Positions 1-8,852 of a stretch of DNA of 64,000 nucleotides are shown here, in pieces. Positions within the stretch are counted from its first letter, which is position 1; each line of letters starts with the position of its first letter. The position numbers and the translations under genes were made by a program. Origin of the DNA: Nocardia sp. BMG111209. GTDB taxonomy: Bacteria > Actinomycetota > Actinomycetes > Mycobacteriales > Mycobacteriaceae. The notes under the pieces were generated by a model. The model searched no databases and was not told the DNA's origin. It saw only the letters and a program-made list of their open reading frames with translations. Location of the stretch: positions 4,712,001 to 4,776,000 of the forward strand of contig NZ_KB907307.1 of the NCBI RefSeq assembly GCF_000381925.1, in the 5' to 3' direction.

Positions 1-2
1 AC

Positions 3-377
3 CACACCCTCCCGCTGCCGGAGATGCTGCGCGACGCGGTCTGCCGCTACGTCGACTATGTCAGCGACAACCGCACCTCGTATCTGGCCCTGTTGCGCGG
101 ACCGGCCAGCGCCGATCCCGATCTCGCCGCCCTGATCGACGCGACCCGTGGGGCCGTCGCCGACCGGGTGCTCGACGAGGCGCCGATCGCGCTCGACGAC
201 GCCGACCTGCCGCGGCTGCGGCTGGCCGTGCGGGGCTGGATCGCCTTCACCGAGGAGACGACGCTGAGCTGGCTGCGCACCGCCACCATCGACCGCGAAC
301 AGCTGATCGACCTGCTGGTGCGGTCCCTGCCCGCCCTGGCCATGCATCCGGAGCTGACCGCGGCGCTGGGCGGCTGA
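3..377 (+). CDS. TetR-family regulator, C-terminal part (truncated by window edge)
   Basis: The reading frame is open through the left edge, so only about 124 C-terminal residues are present and the DNA-binding helix-turn-helix lies outside. What is visible is wholly helical, with a WIAFTEETTLSWL segment of the kind found in TetR C-terminal ligand/dimerisation domains. The assignment rests on that fold pattern and on no catalytic motif, so the family call is moderate and the target genes are unknown. Its stop lies 8 bp from the convergent stop of the lipoprotein gene to its right. Confidence 0.6.
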   Translation, partial: HTLPLPEMLRDAVCRYVDYVSDNRTSYLALLRGPASADPDLAALIDATRGAVADRVLDEAPIALDDADLPRLRLAVRGWIAFTEETTLSWLRTATIDREQLIDLLVRSLPALAMHPELTAALGG

Positions 378-385
378 ACGCGGGC

Positions 386-883
386 TCAGTTGCCCGGCGC
401 CGGCGCCGTGGTCGAGGCGCCGGAGTCGCAGACCGGGGGTGCGCCGCCCTGCATCTGGAGCAGGGCGCAGAAGGTCGCCTGGGTGACCTGCCAGGTGCCG
501 TCGGTCCGGATCGCGCCGCCCTTGCGGTTGCGCAGCATCGGCAGGCCGCCGAACGAGACGGTGAAGATCACGTCGGCGCTGTTCGGGCCGGTGCTCGCGA
601 CATCCGAGACGGTCACCCGCGATTTCTTGGCGACCACGGATTCGGCCCGATCGTTCAGTGCCTGGGTGAACGCCTGGCCGTTCTCCAGCAACGCGGGCTT
701 CTCCTCGACCGGGATCGAGGTGCTGAAGAAGCGGTCGTAGGTATCGATCACGGCCTGCCGGACCTCCGGCGACGTGCCGGTGTTGTTCGCGATCTTCGAA
801 CTGCCGCCGCAGCCGGCGAGGGTCACGACCGTGGCCACCGCGGCGACGGCCGCGACGACGCGGGGAAACCTCCGGACCAGCAT
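386..883 (-). CDS. Mtb12-like secreted lipoprotein (paralogue 1)
   Basis: This 165-residue exported protein has an N-terminal hydrophobic stretch ending in a lipobox (TLAGC, Cys about residue 25), so it should be lipid-anchored outside the membrane. The mature part resembles the C-terminal domain of the mycobacterial low-molecular-weight antigen Mtb12: an ALLENG motif, a strand-rich core, DGTWQVT, then FCALLQMQG followed by a second Cys that could form a disulphide. The tail is Ala/Pro/Thr-rich. The ATG is preceded by GGGAGG at 5 nt spacing. A clear paralogue lies at 2743-3258 on the other side of the transporter gene. The function of the family is not established. Confidence 0.8.
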   Translation of the reverse strand: MLVRRFPRVVAAVAAVATVVTLAGCGGSSKIANNTGTSPEVRQAVIDTYDRFFSTSIPVEEKPALLENGQAFTQALNDRAESVVAKKSRVTVSDVASTGPNSADVIFTVSFGGLPMLRNRKGGAIRTDGTWQVTQATFCALLQMQGGAPPVCDSGASTTAPAPGN

Positions 884-942
884 GGGCGCCTCCCGAGTGG
901 AATGGACACATTCGGCAGGTCGAGCCTACACCTGGCAATTGC

Positions 943-2583
943 TCAGTTATCGGACTCGGGTTCGTAGCCGGACCGGTCTCCGCCGCGCCACATCGACACC
1001 GCCGCACCCGCCGCGGCGACCAGGATCAGGATGCCGGACACCAGCAGGGCGACGTCCAGCCCGCGGTGGAAGGCCTCGAACGCCGCGCCGATGACCTGAT
1101 CGACGATCGGGCCGTAGGAGGCGCGATCCGCCAGGTCGCCACCGTTGGGCACGGCCCCGGTCTCGATCGCGTCGATGATGATCGACTGAAAGTTGGCCGG
1201 GATCTGCAACTCGTTCAGCCGGTCGACCAGGTCCGCGTTGAGGAACGAGTTGACCAGCGCGCCGAGCGCCGCCACCCCGACCACCGCGCCGACCTGTCGC
1301 ATGGTGTTGGTGGCGGCCGCCGCCATCCCGGACTGCTCGGCGGGGACCCCGGCCAGTACCGCGGAGGTCAACGGCACCACCGCGATACCGAAACCCAGCC
1401 CGGCCACCGTGAGCGACAGCGCCAGCGGCGTGAAATCCACATGGGTGCCGAGGAATTCGCGGGACAGCAGGATGCCCGCCGCGGCCAGTACACAGCCCAC
1501 GATCAGCGGCGTGCGCGACCCGCGCACCGCCACCCAGAAGCCCGCCAGCAGCGAGCCGAGCACGATCGACACGGCCATCGGCGCGAAGACCGCCGCCGTC
1601 CGCCAGCCCGAATAACCCACCGCCTCCTGGAGATACAGCGCCGTGAAGAAGAAGATCGAGAAGATCCCGAAGTACACCGCGAACGCCACGATCAGCGCGC
1701 TGCGCACCGAGGGCCGGCGCAGATAACGGAAGTCGAACATCGGATTCGGCACGCGCAGTTCGACATACAGGAACGCGGCGAACGCGAGCGCGCCGATCAC
1801 GAACAGCGTGATCACCGAGGCGGCCCCGTAACCCACCTGCTCACCGGAGATCCCGGCGTAGATCACGCAGCCGAGGAAGGCCGAGCCGAGGACGAATCCG
1901 GCCCAATCCAGGCTCCCCGGTCGCGGATCGGCGCTCTCCGGCACCCAGCGCACCGCGGCGGCCAGCACGAGGACCGCGACGATCACGTTGAACCAGAACA
2001 CCGAACGCCATCCGAACGCGCCGACCAGTACCCCGCCCAGCACCGGCCCCGTAGCCAGCGCGAGACCGGACACCGCGGCCCACGCACCCAGCGCCCGCGC
2101 GCGCTGCCGCCGATCCGGGAACAGATGCCGGATCACCGACAGCGTGCCGGGTTCCGAAGCGGCCGCGCCGATCCCCATCACCGCGCGGCCCGCGATCAGC
2201 ACCGCGACACTGCCCGCCAGCGCGGCGAGCAGCGAGCCCAGGCCGAACACGATCAGCCCGCCGACCATGACCTTCTTGCGGCCCAGGCGATCACCGAGCG
2301 AGCCCGCGGGCAGCATCAGACTCGCGAAGACCAGCGTGTAGGCGTTGACCACCCATTGCAGCGACACCACACCCGCGTGCAGATTCGACTGCACCGCACC
2401 GAGTGTCACGCTGACGACGGTGGTGTCGAGGAAGGTCACGAACAACACGGCGGTCAGGACGGCCAGGGCGAGCGCGGGTGAGGTTCCGATTCCGGCGGAC
2501 CGCGCGGCGGGATCCGATGGCTCTGCGCCCGAACCTGGTGGCCATGCGCCGGAATCCGTCCCGGGTACCTGCTCCGATGTCAT
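943..2583 (-). CDS. MFS drug exporter, DHA2 (EmrB/QacA-like) family
   Basis: Predicted proton-driven multidrug efflux protein of about 546 residues with roughly 14 hydrophobic helices, the DHA2 size and topology. Visible signatures are the motif-A loop GSLGDRLGRKKVM between helices 2 and 3 and a PVLGGVL motif-C region in helix 5; the acidic D in FLDTTVV of helix 1 is typical of the subfamily. The start at 2583 (MTSEQ) is chosen because GGAGG sits 7 nt upstream; a longer frame reaching 2631 has no comparable ribosome site. The substrate cannot be read from sequence. It sits between two Mtb12-like lipoprotein genes on the same strand. Confidence 0.88.
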   Translation of the reverse strand: MTSEQVPGTDSGAWPPGSGAEPSDPAARSAGIGTSPALALAVLTAVLFVTFLDTTVVSVTLGAVQSNLHAGVVSLQWVVNAYTLVFASLMLPAGSLGDRLGRKKVMVGGLIVFGLGSLLAALAGSVAVLIAGRAVMGIGAAASEPGTLSVIRHLFPDRRQRARALGAWAAVSGLALATGPVLGGVLVGAFGWRSVFWFNVIVAVLVLAAAVRWVPESADPRPGSLDWAGFVLGSAFLGCVIYAGISGEQVGYGAASVITLFVIGALAFAAFLYVELRVPNPMFDFRYLRRPSVRSALIVAFAVYFGIFSIFFFTALYLQEAVGYSGWRTAAVFAPMAVSIVLGSLLAGFWVAVRGSRTPLIVGCVLAAAGILLSREFLGTHVDFTPLALSLTVAGLGFGIAVVPLTSAVLAGVPAEQSGMAAAATNTMRQVGAVVGVAALGALVNSFLNADLVDRLNELQIPANFQSIIIDAIETGAVPNGGDLADRASYGPIVDQVIGAAFEAFHRGLDVALLVSGILILVAAAGAAVSMWRGGDRSGYEPESDN

Positions 2584-2742
2584 CACTACCTCCATCGGTC
2601 GAATTCTGTTGCGGCCGTTTGCCGATCGCATCCGGATCCGCGCCGGCGCGGCAGGTGACCGGTCCCCGGGCCGGCGCCTCGCCCTACCGAGCTTCGTGAT
2701 CGAACGAGCGAGCGGGGCCCGGCGGCGCGGCCGCCCGGGTGG

Positions 2743-3258
2743 TCAATGTGCCGGAGTGGGGGCGGATGCCGCGCAGGCCGGGGGCGGATTGCCTTCCAGG
2801 GTGAGCAGCGCGCAGAAGGTGGCGGCGGTGACCTTCCAGGTGCCGTCCTGGCGGACGGCGGCGCCGTGCTGGTCGGCCAGCGCCGGTTTGCCGTTGAACA
2901 GAATGGAATACGTGACGTCGGCGTGGTCGGCGGCGGTACTCGTCACGGTGGTGACCGACGCGGTGGTGGCCTTGGCCATCGGCGAATTCGCCTGTGCGTT
3001 GATCGCATCCGCGAAGGTGGGACCGTTCTCGAGCAGCGCGATCTTCTGTGCGGCGCCGGTACCGCCGTCGAAGAACGTGCGGAAACTGCCGGTGACCTCC
3101 TGGGTGACACCGCCGCCGGGTGCCGGGGCGCTGTCGACGATGGTGGAGTGATCGGATGCGCCGCATCCGGCGAGGGCCGACATCGTGATCAACGCGCAGG
3201 CGGCGAGCGCTCTCGCCGCAAGGGTTTTCGCCGCGGGTGTGCGATCGAGCAGAAACAT
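2743..3258 (-). CDS. Mtb12-like secreted lipoprotein (paralogue 2)
   Basis: Second copy of the Mtb12-type lipoprotein, about 171 residues from the ATG at 3258, which has GGAGG about 8 nt upstream. A signal sequence ends in a lipobox (SALAGC). The mature domain shares ALLENGPTF, DGTWKVT and FCALLTLEGN with the copy at 386-883 and keeps the same two C-terminal cysteines, so the two are paralogues. Same orientation as the MFS gene between them. It probably encodes a surface-exposed antigen-like lipoprotein; the biochemical role is unknown. Confidence 0.8.
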   Translation of the reverse strand: MFLLDRTPAAKTLAARALAACALITMSALAGCGASDHSTIVDSAPAPGGGVTQEVTGSFRTFFDGGTGAAQKIALLENGPTFADAINAQANSPMAKATTASVTTVTSTAADHADVTYSILFNGKPALADQHGAAVRQDGTWKVTAATFCALLTLEGNPPPACAASAPTPAH

Positions 3259-3310
3259 GCCTCGGCCTCCGATGAGGTGACGGTCGGCGGTGATCTTCAG
3301 CACACTCAGA

Positions 3311-4771
3311 TTACTCGCCGGAACCGACCGGCGGGCCTGGATCGGCGACCGGCGCCGGACCCAATTCGGCCAATACGGTCGGCAATTCGGCGGCGAACCC
3401 GGTCGGGTCCACCAGTTCCGGATCGGCGGAGATCCCGAGCCCGAGGCGACCGGCCCAGCTCAGCGCACCGACCACCAGCGGCACCCCCGATGCGGGCGGC
3501 AGAATCGGGAAAACCTGCGCGACAGCGGCATTCGCGAGGGTGAGCGGCCGGTCGGGACCGGCCATATTGGAGACGATCGCATGGAAGAAACGGCCGCCGT
3601 ATACCGTCGCGGCGAACCGGCCCGCGAGCGGCTCCGGCAGGATCCGCAATCCGGTGGCCATCACGAAACGGGATGCCAGCGCGCGGGTTCCGCTGTGCAA
3701 CCGGTCGCCGCGCGTGACGATGTCCGCGAGTAGTTCGGCCGGATCGTCGAGATGCAGTGGGATGTCGATCATCACGGCGGCGGTCAGATTTCCTTCCGCC
3801 GCCGACCGCGGCCCGCGCACCATCAGCGGTACCGCCACCCGCAACGGACCACGCAGCCGGGTCATCAGATCCGGACGGGTCCGGCGCAGTGCTATCACGA
3901 CCACCGCCAGCAGAATGTCGGTCACCCGCGCATGATACGAATGCGCCACGCCCCGAACGGTTTCCAGATCGAGCTCGGCAGTGACGAACCGCCGCCGATC
4001 GGAACCGACCGGCATCCGACCACGCGGACGAGCGTCCGCCGCCAGCTGCGCCAGCCCGGTGGCCGTAGCGACCGCCGCCGCACCCGCGCGGAGCCCGCCC
4101 CGCTCGGCGATCCGCAACTCGGTCCGCGGCCGCAACAGCCGCAACGCCTGCACCACCGTCCCGACCCCGTCCGCGACGGCATGGTGCACCAGCAGAATCA
4201 CCCCGACCGGACCCGCGTCCCGCTCGCGGACCAGCACCATCCGCCACAACGGCCGATCCCGAGGCAGCGGCTCCGCGGCCAGTTCCCCGACCACCCGCCG
4301 AAGTTCGGCCACCGGATCACCGGCCGCGACCACCCGCTCGGCGACATGCCACTCCCAGTCGATCGCACCGTCCACCCAGCGCGCCCGCCGCCACCGCCCA
4401 CCCGGCAGCAACCGCTGCCGGAACCGCGGCAGCCCATCCAATTCGGCGCGAACCAGCTCCCGCAGGTCGCGGACGGTCGGCCCGGCCGCACCCGGCTCCA
4501 GCACCACCAATCCCCCGACCTGCTGTGGCGGACCCGCATTCTCGACATGCAAGAAGAACGCATCGGCCGGCGCCACCGGCAACGAACGCCGACGCGCCCC
4601 CGCCGCAGGCGGCAAGTGCCGATGCACTACTACCCGCCGCCCCGGCCTACCGAGGGCATCGACCGCCGCATACCGCTCAGCGCCGATGTCCCGTCCCAGC
4701 CCGGGACGCGGCCCACTACCCACCCTTCCGTGATAACACAATCGCGCCGCCACCCGTCGCCGACTGAGCAC
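3311..4771 (-). CDS. wax ester synthase / diacylglycerol acyltransferase (WS/DGAT) family
   Basis: Transfers acyl-CoA to long-chain alcohols or diacylglycerol in storage-lipid synthesis. The catalytic HHxxxDG motif is present as HHAVADG near the middle of the N-terminal half, and the usual family opening (SPxDAxFLxxE) appears as APADAFFLHVE near residue 68. The C-terminal half has the NMAGPDRPL segment typical of the family. The start is uncertain: the GTG at 4771 gives 486 residues but the first 60 look non-conserved. A GTG at 4627 would give about 438 residues, closer to the family length, though its ribosome site is also weak. Confidence 0.82.
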   Translation of the reverse strand: MLSRRRVAARLCYHGRVGSGPRPGLGRDIGAERYAAVDALGRPGRRVVVHRHLPPAAGARRRSLPVAPADAFFLHVENAGPPQQVGGLVVLEPGAAGPTVRDLRELVRAELDGLPRFRQRLLPGGRWRRARWVDGAIDWEWHVAERVVAAGDPVAELRRVVGELAAEPLPRDRPLWRMVLVRERDAGPVGVILLVHHAVADGVGTVVQALRLLRPRTELRIAERGGLRAGAAAVATATGLAQLAADARPRGRMPVGSDRRRFVTAELDLETVRGVAHSYHARVTDILLAVVVIALRRTRPDLMTRLRGPLRVAVPLMVRGPRSAAEGNLTAAVMIDIPLHLDDPAELLADIVTRGDRLHSGTRALASRFVMATGLRILPEPLAGRFAATVYGGRFFHAIVSNMAGPDRPLTLANAAVAQVFPILPPASGVPLVVGALSWAGRLGLGISADPELVDPTGFAAELPTVLAELGPAPVADPGPPVGSGE

Positions 4772-4877
4772 CCCGTATCGTTCGCCGCCCCAGGGCCGGT
4801 CAGCCGATCCTTCTCGGCTGTCCGACTGCTCGCCGCAGGGCTGCCGGCCGCATCTTCGAGAGCCGACCGACCCACGA

Positions 4878-5873
4878 TCAGAGTGAGTGTGCGTCCAGCC
4901 AGGTGCGGGCGAGGGTGGCGGCGGAGGTGTGGTCGTCGCGGAGGTGGGCGATCATGTCGATCAGTTCGGCGGTGGTCAGTTCGCCCGCGACGTAGTTGAG
5001 CTTCTTGATCTGGACCGGGGTGAGGGAGCCGGTGCGGAACAGCGGCAGTACGTTGCGGGCGCGGAAGGCGTAGCGCGGATCGGCGATCGTGGTCAGGCCG
5101 TCCGTGCCGCCGGGCAGCAGGGCAGCGGGTCCGGTGAGGATACCGAGCTGGACCTGCCCGTCCTGCAAGGCTTTTCGCAGCTCGGTATCGGACGGGTAGA
5201 CGGTGGGGTGGGTGATGTCGCAGCCGTACCGGGTGTGCAGCGGATCGATCACGTCGCGTTGCGGGTCGGGGGCGGGGCGCAGGGGATCCAGCTCGGAACC
5301 GGTGGCGATGCCGACGGTGAGGTCGGCGCAACGGGGGGCCAGATCCGGCAGTGCGGCGGGGAGATCGTCCGTGGCGCGGGCCAGCAGCGCCGGGCGGAGG
5401 TCGGTGCCGTCCGCGATGTCGGAGACCGAGAGTCCTTGCGGGAGTGCGCGGCTGAGTGCGTCGGCGACGTCGGGGGCCGGTGCCGCGCCGACCGGACCGT
5501 CCACGGCCGCGGCGGGATTCGTCGCGGCGCCGCCCGCCGCGGCCGTCCGATCCGGGAGATGGGCGGGTGAGTTCGGGTCGAAGGTGGTCAGCAGGTCGCC
5601 GCTGACCTCGCCGACCAGGACCACGGTGGCGGCGTCCAGCGCGGCCAGATAGTCGCGGCGTTGTCCCATGTGCGCCACCACGGCCGTACGGGCGCCGGTG
5701 CGGGCGAGAGCCCCGGCATAGATTTCGGCGATCAAATCAGCCTGATCCGAATTGCCCGCACCCACCCGCAGGACCGGTCCGCCGTCGTCGTGGGAACAGG
5801 AAACCAGCAGCGTGGCGGCCACGGCGGCGACGAGTGCACGGGCTGCGATCCGTACCGGCCCGGTCGATCCCAT
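4878..5873 (-). CDS. quaternary-amine ABC transporter substrate-binding lipoprotein (ProX/OpuCC-like), divergent copy
   Basis: 331 residues with a signal peptide ending in a lipobox (LLVSC), hence a lipid-anchored binding protein for the importer encoded to its right. Homology to the divergent gene at 6015-7010 shows in the C-terminal lobe: ADPRYAFRARNVLPL matches ADPKHNFAAQNVVPV, and both end in LTTAELI followed by an ARTW/AKTW helix. The N-terminal lobe is more diverged, with an Ala/Pro-rich insertion of about 45 residues. The ATG has only a distant GGAG. The ligand may differ from that of its twin; glycine betaine, choline or carnitine are family substrates. Confidence 0.75.
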   Translation of the reverse strand: MGSTGPVRIAARALVAAVAATLLVSCSHDDGGPVLRVGAGNSDQADLIAEIYAGALARTGARTAVVAHMGQRRDYLAALDAATVVLVGEVSGDLLTTFDPNSPAHLPDRTAAAGGAATNPAAAVDGPVGAAPAPDVADALSRALPQGLSVSDIADGTDLRPALLARATDDLPAALPDLAPRCADLTVGIATGSELDPLRPAPDPQRDVIDPLHTRYGCDITHPTVYPSDTELRKALQDGQVQLGILTGPAALLPGGTDGLTTIADPRYAFRARNVLPLFRTGSLTPVQIKKLNYVAGELTTAELIDMIAHLRDDHTSAATLARTWLDAHSL

Positions 5874-6014
5874 CCGGCGACACCCCACTCCCGTTGCATG
5901 GAAAGAACGACACACTGCAGGCAGTATGGACAGCCGGGAGGCTGCGCCTGCGCACAGATCGTAGTCGGCGCGCGCCGGTCCTCTCGAAGTGCCCGGGACA
6001 TCGGAAGGACTGCC

Positions 6015-7010
6015 TTGAACTCCTCGATCATCTCCGCCGCGCGGCGGCGTGGACATCGTCCCGCCCTCGCCGTCGTGCGCATCCTGGCCGCCGCCGTCGC
6101 GCTGGCCGCGGCCATGGCGCTGTCGGCGTGTGGCGGCAATTCCGATCCCTTGTCCTCCGGCGGGGGAGGCTGCGACAACGACACCAACAAGCTCACCGTC
6201 GGTTCGGCCAACTTCCCGGAATCCGAGACCGTCGCCGATGTCTACGCGGAGGCGTTGCGCGCCAACGGTTTCAGCGTCGACACCAAGCTGAACATCGGCA
6301 GCCGCGAGGCGTACATCCCGGCGCTGCGGCAGTGCTCGATCGGCGTGGTCCCCGACTACACCGGCAATCTGCTGCAATACCTGGACAAGTCGGCCACCGC
6401 GACCGGCGCCGACGATGTGAACGCCGCGCTGACCAAGGCGCTCGGCAGCGATCTGGCCGCCGGCACCCCCGCTCCCGGTGAGGATTCCGACGCCGTGGTG
6501 GTCACCCACGCCACCGCCGACAAGTGGAATCTGCACAGCATCGCCGATCTGGCGCCGCATTCGGCCGAAGTGAGTTTCGGTGCGCCGGCGGAATTCTCGG
6601 AGCGTCCCGGCGGCCTGCCGGGGCTGAAGAAGACCTACAGCCTGGACATCGCCGCGGACAAGTTCGTGCCGATCGCGGACGGCGGCGGCCCGGCCACGGT
6701 GCGCGCGCTCACCTCCGGGCAGGTCACCGCCGCCGACATCTTCACCACCTCGCCGGCGATCAAGCAGAACGATCTGGTGGTGCTCGCGGACCCGAAGCAC
6801 AACTTCGCCGCGCAGAACGTGGTGCCGGTGCTCAACGCCAAGAAGAAGTCCGACAAGGCGGTGCGGGTGCTGAACGCGGTCTCCGCGAAACTGACCACCG
6901 CCGAACTGATCTCGCTCAACGACGCGGTCTCCGGCGCCAGCAAGACCGAACCGGCGGCCGCGGCGAAGACCTGGGTGGCCGCGCAGGGGCTGAACAAGCC
7001 GGTCGGATAG
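6015..7010 (+). CDS. quaternary-amine ABC transporter substrate-binding lipoprotein (ProX/OpuCC-like)
   Basis: 331-residue exported lipoprotein, lipobox LSAC, first gene of a four-gene importer operon. The mature chain opens with LTVGSANFPESETVADVYAE, typical of periplasmic-binding proteins of osmoprotectant (OpuC/OsmF) systems, and contains VPDYTGNLLQYL, a ligand-site segment of that family. The start chosen is TTG at 6015, with GGAAGG 8 nt upstream; the frame is open further upstream but lacks a signal peptide there. It ends 8 nt before the ATPase gene. Ligand inferred as glycine betaine, choline or a related quaternary amine. Confidence 0.85.
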   Translation: MNSSIISAARRRGHRPALAVVRILAAAVALAAAMALSACGGNSDPLSSGGGGCDNDTNKLTVGSANFPESETVADVYAEALRANGFSVDTKLNIGSREAYIPALRQCSIGVVPDYTGNLLQYLDKSATATGADDVNAALTKALGSDLAAGTPAPGEDSDAVVVTHATADKWNLHSIADLAPHSAEVSFGAPAEFSERPGGLPGLKKTYSLDIAADKFVPIADGGGPATVRALTSGQVTAADIFTTSPAIKQNDLVVLADPKHNFAAQNVVPVLNAKKKSDKAVRVLNAVSAKLTTAELISLNDAVSGASKTEPAAAAKTWVAAQGLNKPVG

Positions 7011-7018
7011 GCGGATTC

Positions 7019-8170
7019 GTGACCGAGATCGAATTCACCGACGTCACCAAGACCTATCCGGATGGCACCACCGCGGTCACGGGCCTGAGCCTGCGCATCG
7101 AATCCGGATCGTTCACGGTCTTCGTCGGGCCCTCCGGCTGCGGTAAGACGACCTCGATGCGGATGATCAACCGCATGATCACGCCCAGTTCGGGCACGAT
7201 CACCGTCGGCGGCGCGGATATCGCGGCCATCGATCCGGTCGAATTGCGGCTCGGGATCGGCTATGTCATCCAGAGCGGCGGCCTGCTGCCGCACCGGACC
7301 GTTCTCGACAACGTCGCGACGGTGCCGGTGCTGCGCGGTGAGCGCCGCCGCGCCGCGCGCCGGGCCGCGCTCGAGGTATTGGATCGGGTCGGGCTGGATC
7401 GCGCTCTGGCGCAACGGTATCCGGCACAGTTGTCCGGCGGTCAGCAGCAGCGGGTCGGGGTGGCGCGGGCACTGGCCGCCGATCCGCCGATCCTGTTGAT
7501 GGACGAGCCGTTCAGCGCGGTGGATCCGGTGGTCCGCGAGGAGTTGCAGGCCGAGATGCAGCGCCTGCAGGCGGAATTGCGCAAGACCATCGTCTTCGTC
7601 ACCCATGACATCGACGAGGCGATCAAGCTCGGCGATCGGGTGGCGGTGTTCGGCCGGGGCGGCACCCTGCAGCAGTACGACCCGCCGCAGCGGGTGCTGG
7701 CCCGGCCCGCAACGGATTTCGTGGCCGAATTCGTGGGCCGCGATCGCGGGTACCGGGGGCTGTCGTTCCGGACCGCGGACGATCTCGCCCGGCACGAGAT
7801 CCGCACCGCCACCGCGGAACAGGTACCGCAGCTGGAATTGGATCCGGGGGCGTGGGTGCTGGTCACCGATGCGGCCCGGCATCCGCAGGGCTGGGTGGAC
7901 GGCACCGCGGTCGAGGCGGTGCGTGCGGGCCGCTCGCTCGCCGACAGCATGTCCGCGGGCGGTTCGCTGTTCCGGCCCGGCGCGGATCTGCGTCAGGCCC
8001 TCGACGCGGCGATCTCGTCGCCCTCGGGAATCGGTGTGGCCGTGGATGATTCGGGCGCGGTGGCCGGCGGCGTCGATGCCACCGAGGCGATCGGCCTGCT
8101 GGCCCGGCAGCGCGCGGACGAGGACGCCGAGCGCAACCGGCACCTCGCCGACGGCCGGGTACCGGAATGA
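7019..8170 (+). CDS. ABC transporter ATP-binding protein, OpuCA/ProV-like
   Basis: 383-residue ATPase of the osmoprotectant importer. Walker A GPSGCGKTT (about residue 37), Q-loop region VIQSGGLLPHRTV, signature LSGGQQQRVGVARAL, Walker B ILLMDEPFSAVDP and the switch His in FVTHDIDEA are all intact. The region after about residue 240 is a C-terminal regulatory extension where OpuCA carries CBS domains; here it is weakly conserved (VAVDDSGAVAGGVD resembles half a CBS motif). GTG start 8 nt after the binding-protein gene; 25 nt before the first permease. Confidence 0.9.
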   Translation: MTEIEFTDVTKTYPDGTTAVTGLSLRIESGSFTVFVGPSGCGKTTSMRMINRMITPSSGTITVGGADIAAIDPVELRLGIGYVIQSGGLLPHRTVLDNVATVPVLRGERRRAARRAALEVLDRVGLDRALAQRYPAQLSGGQQQRVGVARALAADPPILLMDEPFSAVDPVVREELQAEMQRLQAELRKTIVFVTHDIDEAIKLGDRVAVFGRGGTLQQYDPPQRVLARPATDFVAEFVGRDRGYRGLSFRTADDLARHEIRTATAEQVPQLELDPGAWVLVTDAARHPQGWVDGTAVEAVRAGRSLADSMSAGGSLFRPGADLRQALDAAISSPSGIGVAVDDSGAVAGGVDATEAIGLLARQRADEDAERNRHLADGRVPE

Positions 8171-8195
8171 GCGAGCGCAGCGGCGGTGTCCCGCG

Positions 8196-8852
8196 ATGAG
8201 GTATCTGCTCCACAACTTCTCGGAGATCATGGGTTTCACCCGCACCCACGCGTATCTCGCACTGCTGCCGCTGCTCATCGGGCTCGTGATCGCGATTCCG
8301 GTGGGGGCGTTGGTCCGCCGGGTGTCCTGGCTGCGACGGGTGACCACCACGGTGGCCGGCCTCGCGTACACCATCCCGTCGCTGGCGCTGTTCGTGATCA
8401 TCCCGCCGATCGCCGGGATCGCCACCATCGATCCGCTGAACGTGGTGATCGCGCTGACCGTCTACTCGGTGGCGCTGCTGGTCATCGCGGTGCCGACCGC
8501 ACTGGACGCGGTGCCCGCCGCCGTGCTGGACGCGGCCGAGGCCATCGGCTACCCGCCGCTGCGCCGCACGCTCGTCGTCGAATTCCCCTTGGCGATACCG
8601 ATTTTCGTGGCCAACCTGCGGGTCGTCGCGGTCACCAACATCTCGATGGTGACCGTCGGCGCGCTGATCGGGGTGGGCGGGCTCGGCAAACTGTTCACCC
8701 AGGGCTATCAGCGGGACTATCCGGACGAGATCGTGGCGGGCATCATCGTGGTGCTGGTGCTCGCGCTGATCGTGGACCGGCTGCTGTTCCTGCTGGGCCG
8801 CTGGGCCACCCCGTGGCTGCGCGCCCGCGGCGCGAAAGGTGCCCGAGCATGA
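8196..8852 (+). CDS. ABC transporter permease, OpuCB-like
   Basis: 218-residue integral membrane subunit with about five or six hydrophobic helices. The EAA-type cytoplasmic loop that contacts the ATPase reads as DAAEAIGYPPLRRTLVVEFPLAIP, followed by GALIGVGGLGKLF, the usual end of the loop in this family. Its TGA overlaps the next ATG (ATGA), so translation of the two permeases is coupled. Part of the four-gene osmoprotectant importer operon. Confidence 0.88.
   Translation: MRYLLHNFSEIMGFTRTHAYLALLPLLIGLVIAIPVGALVRRVSWLRRVTTTVAGLAYTIPSLALFVIIPPIAGIATIDPLNVVIALTVYSVALLVIAVPTALDAVPAAVLDAAEAIGYPPLRRTLVVEFPLAIPIFVANLRVVAVTNISMVTVGALIGVGGLGKLFTQGYQRDYPDEIVAGIIVVLVLALIVDRLLFLLGRWATPWLRARGAKGARA

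Noticed and set aside
1066..2481. 471-residue open frame antisense to the MFS gene
   Set aside because: Arg/His/Gln-rich composition with no motif; it is the high-G+C shadow of a clear transporter with a ribosome site.
5874..6800. Upstream extension of the left binding-protein frame to 640 residues
   Set aside because: The extra part is antisense to the right binding protein; signal peptide and lipobox begin at 5873.
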